A DNA stretch of 35,388 nt, from the NCBI GenBank assembly GCA_964511865.1, contig CAZEHW010000006.1:1-35388 (forward strand), written 5' to 3'. This DNA is from ChocPot-Mid sp964511865 (lineage in GTDB: Bacteria; Bacteroidota; Ignavibacteria; Kapaibacteriales; UBA2268). The position numbers and the translations under genes were made by a program. Shown here piece after piece: positions 33,410-35,388 of this stretch (its first letter is position 1; each line of letters opens with the position of its first letter). Below the pieces are notes generated by a model. That model worked only from the letters and a program-made list of their open reading frames with translations, did no database searches and was not told the DNA's origin.

Positions 33410-34000
33410 CTATTTATAACCTTTTTCCTTTTTATAATCTTCAGGAATTTGATGGTTTATCATTTTGTACATTTCCTCATAATTAAATTCTTTGAATGTA
33501 GGGGATTCTTCATTGTGGCATTTAACACATAGCTCTTCAGAAGGCTTAAACAATCCAAGTGTAGCTCCGTCAACCACTCCCTTGCTAATATCCTCCATAT
33601 CTTTCTTTTTCCAATATCCCTCACCCGCACCATGACAACTTTCACATCCTACTCCTTCCTCCATGTTATAACCCTTATCAAGCATGGATGCATCAACTCC
33701 ATAAGCGGTAACGTGGCATTTCAGGCATTGAGCATCTTTTTGTGGGTCGGCAATACCTTTTTCGGTAGCAATCTTTTTAGCTTCTTCTGAAGCTAATGTC
33801 TGATATGCCTGTGCATGTTTCGTTGATTCCCATTGTTTAAACTGTGCACCCGATTTAGGAGAAGAATGACATGCTTTACACTTCTTACTTCCAGTATATT
33901 TATACTTACCTGCATCCTGAGCATAATTATTAATCGAAAATAATATTATTGTAATAGCAGTTAAAAAAACTACTCCTATCATTACTCCAAACTTCTTCAT
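33410..34000 (-). CDS. tetrahaem cytochrome c, c554-like
   Basis: A 196-residue exported protein: a signal peptide or N-terminal anchor (residues 1-28) and four CxxCH motifs at Cys41, 92, 119 and 158. YTGSKKCKACH, then FKQWESTKHAQAY and GVGCESCHGAG, follows the pattern of the cytochrome c554 family, in which tetrahaem proteins carry electrons in the periplasm. Compared with Nitrosomonas c554 the haem spacing and length are similar but the ligand histidines cannot be assigned by eye. A strong terminator follows the gene, so it is probably made in higher amounts than the genes below, as expected for a soluble shuttle. Divergent to the DUF1571-like gene with 152 bases between. Confidence 0.88.
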   Translation of the reverse strand: MKKFGVMIGVVFLTAITIILFSINNYAQDAGKYKYTGSKKCKACHSSPKSGAQFKQWESTKHAQAYQTLASEEAKKIATEKGIADPQKDAQCLKCHVTAYGVDASMLDKGYNMEEGVGCESCHGAGEGYWKKKDMEDISKGVVDGATLGLFKPSEELCVKCHNEESPTFKEFNYEEMYKMINHQIPEDYKKEKGYK

Positions 34001-34152
34001 ATATACCTCAATTCAATATATTTTACAAATTATTAAACTTATGTTTATTACTGTACAGCAATATAGCAAAATTTTCATTTTTAAAAAAAATATTATTCAA
34101 ATTTGAAGAAAATTCTTTATTTTTAAATCATTGATTATTGTTCATTTAGATT

Positions 34153-34857
34153 ATGAATTTTACGTTATATATCATTTTATTGTTTTTACTTCAGACCTCA
34201 ATTCAAAATGAGGACTTTGAATCATTTATCAGTGAATTGGATGAATCATATAAAAAAGTCAACGATTATACCTGTAAATTATCCAAAAAGGAACTTTATC
34301 ATGGAAAATACACTCATAGAAAAAACATAATTTACAAATTCAAAAAGCCTTGTTTTTTCTATTTGAACTGGACAGAAGGGGAGGACAAAGGTATGGAGGT
34401 CATTTATGCCGGAAAGAAATATAATAACAAGTCAAAAGTACACACAGGTGGTCTTATGTCAGTTATTAGCGTTGCTATTGACCCTCGGGGAAAGAAGGCA
34501 TTAGACGGATGCAGGCATTCAATACTTGATTCAGATTTTGGTTCAATTATTGACCTTATTAAAACTAATTATAAAAGAGCAGTTAAAGAATCCTGTGCAA
34601 ATATATTCCTTGAAAAAAAAGCTGAGGTCAACGGACAAAAGACAAGTGTATATAAAATTATTTTTCCTCAAGATAACTCATATTACGGTCATATTATTTA
34701 TATTTATTTATGCGAAAAATTGAATTTACCCTTAAAATTTGTCGTTTATGATAAAGACTACAAACTACTTGAAGATTATGAATTTTGGGATTTAAAGATT
34801 AATGTCGGACTTGATGATATTGATTTTGATATTAACAATTCAAAATATAAATTCTGA
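34153..34857 (+). CDS. exported DUF1571-like protein
   Basis: A 234-residue protein with a short N-terminal signal (about residues 1-18). The segment VNDYTCKLSKKELYHGKY, then IIYKFKKPCFFYLNWTEG and the following EVIYAGKKYNNKSKVH, is the pattern of DUF1571, a family of LolA-like exported proteins known from Bacteroidota and planctomycetes with no established function. The later parts (GSIIDLIKTNYKRA, LCEKLNLPLKFVVYDKD) fit the predicted half-barrel. It is divergent from the cytochrome cluster and shares its upstream region, but nothing shows a functional link. The assignment is by recollection of the family's look. Confidence 0.65.
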   Translation: MNFTLYIILLFLLQTSIQNEDFESFISELDESYKKVNDYTCKLSKKELYHGKYTHRKNIIYKFKKPCFFYLNWTEGEDKGMEVIYAGKKYNNKSKVHTGGLMSVISVAIDPRGKKALDGCRHSILDSDFGSIIDLIKTNYKRAVKESCANIFLEKKAEVNGQKTSVYKIIFPQDNSYYGHIIYIYLCEKLNLPLKFVVYDKDYKLLEDYEFWDLKINVGLDDIDFDINNSKYKF

Positions 34858-34869
34858 AAGAAGGGGATT

Positions 34870-34971
34870 AGCTATTTAGGTAATTAGGTTGATAGGTATT
34901 TAGCGGAAACACCTAAACACCCAAAAACCTAAACACCTAAATGACTAAATACCTAAACACCTAATTAATAA
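34870..34971. repeat. CCTAAAyA-type repeat patch with inverted halves
   Basis: The left part reads TATTTAGGTAATTAGG and GGTATTTAG; the right part reads ACCTAAACAC three times plus CTAAATACC. The two halves are largely complementary and could fold into a long imperfect hairpin between the convergent DUF1571-like and aldehyde dehydrogenase genes, perhaps ending both transcripts. Confidence 0.65.
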
Positions 34972-35388
34972 TTATCAATCTGTGCTCTTTGTAGTTTATC
35001 GGAATAGTCAATATAAACGGTTTTCCAATCTGTGAATATATCGAATACAGTCCATCCACCTTCTCTGTGACCGTTTCCTGTACCCTTTACACCACCAAAT
35101 GGCATGTGTGCTTCTGCACCAATCGTTGGAGCGTTAATATATGTGATTCCAGCCTCAATGTCTCTAATTGCTTTGAATGCATTATTAACATTCTTTGTAT
35201 AAATTGAGGATGACAAACCAAAATCGCAAGTGTTCTGAAGTTCAATAGCATGTTCAAAGCTGTCTGCTTTAGCAACTGCGAGGACAGGACCAAATATTTC
35301 TTCCATGAATATAGTATGTGATGGTAATACATCTGCAATAACTGTAGGTTTATAGAAACTACCTTTAGCAAGCACTCCTTCTGTTGCT
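34965..35388 (-). CDS. aldehyde dehydrogenase family protein, C-terminal part (cut by window edge)
   Basis: The last 140 or so residues of an NAD(P)-dependent aldehyde dehydrogenase; the frame stays open to the window end, so the N-terminal part, with the catalytic cysteine and glutamate, lies outside. EEIFGPVLAVAKADSFEHAI is the conserved ALDH motif near the end of the catalytic domain, and HMPFGGVKGTGNGHREGG is the oligomerisation segment. The end WKTVYIDYSDKLQRAQI resembles a group of bacterial ALDHs acting on semialdehydes, but the substrate cannot be assigned without the rest. It does not look like the P5C dehydrogenase type expected to partner proline dehydrogenase. Confidence 0.88.
   Translation of the reverse strand, partial: ATEGVLAKGSFYKPTVIADVLPSHTIFMEEIFGPVLAVAKADSFEHAIELQNTCDFGLSSSIYTKNVNNAFKAIRDIEAGITYINAPTIGAEAHMPFGGVKGTGNGHREGGWTVFDIFTDWKTVYIDYSDKLQRAQIDNY

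Noticed and set aside
24754..34000. Cytochrome cluster as nitrite reductase (NrfA) or hydroxylamine oxidoreductase
   Set aside because: There is no CxxCK haem motif and no octahaem HAO-like order. All c-haem motifs are CxxCH apart from one CX3CH in the NapC-like start.
34858..34971. CCTAAA patch as a CRISPR array
   Set aside because: The units are about 10 bases and irregular, there are no spacers of constant length, and no cas genes are present.
34965..35388. Aldehyde dehydrogenase as the P5C dehydrogenase partner of proline dehydrogenase
   Set aside because: The C-terminal motifs (GVKGTGNGHREGG and VYIDYS endings) do not match typical P5C dehydrogenases, and the genes are 22 kb apart.

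Overview
The window is AT-rich bacterial chromosome, carrying ordinary housekeeping genes plus one dense block of multihaem cytochrome genes. Several features point to the Bacteroidota/Chlorobiota (FCB) side of the tree. Two secreted proteins end in type IX secretion (T9SS, Por) sorting domains. There is a GWxTD-domain protein and a short-chain-type threonine dehydrogenase paired with Kbl. Weak Shine-Dalgarno signals and TATTTTTG boxes resemble the Bacteroidota -7 element TAnnTTTG. An Ignavibacteria- or Kapabacteria-like anaerobe or facultative anaerobe fits best; that is inference. A run of 10 N at 14619-14628 shows a scaffolded draft or metagenome assembly.

Layout. 143-2634 (+): a sugar-phosphate nucleotidyltransferase and hydG, the [FeFe]-hydrogenase maturase, without hydE, hydF or a hydrogenase nearby. 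2748-5011 (-): kbl and tdh for threonine breakdown. 5167-8634 (-): hemC, hemB and hemL of the C5 haem pathway; hemB has two in-frame stop codons at its zinc-binding loop, and the gaps on both sides of it hold dispersed repeats. 8823-9977 (-): an AmmeMemoRadiSam-type radical SAM enzyme with a twin-arginine signal. 9978-10772: a long gap holding the decayed 3' end of a uvrA-like gene. 10773-15688 (-): a STAS protein, a lipoprotein of the endonuclease/exonuclease/phosphatase family, proline dehydrogenase and a T9SS-exported metzincin. 15827-21352: tmk on the minus strand, then ispF, a membrane histidine kinase, ruvX and a GWxTD protein on the plus strand. 21349-24615: a small membrane protein (-), then mreBCD (+).

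24754-34000 (-) is the notable part. A tetrahaem c554-like cytochrome ends in a strong intrinsic terminator. A tight five-gene unit follows: a 13-haem cytochrome, a cytochrome b/NapC-like seven-haem fusion, a 19-haem cytochrome built from tandem copies of an eight-haem module, a four-to-five-helix cytochrome b, and a T9SS-exported parallel beta-helix protein. The c-haem motifs total 43. With two membrane b-cytochrome modules this looks like a quinone-linked periplasmic electron-transfer system, comparable in logic to the Cbc/CbcL inner-membrane modules of Geobacter, but with a different architecture and a possible surface protein. Donor and acceptor cannot be read from the sequence. The window closes with a DUF1571-like exported protein, a patch of CCTAAA-type repeats and the C-terminal part of an aldehyde dehydrogenase cut by the window edge.

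The most surprising single observation is a broken hemB in a genome that must make a great deal of haem. Either the assembly is wrong there, or another hemB exists, or something unusual happens at that site.
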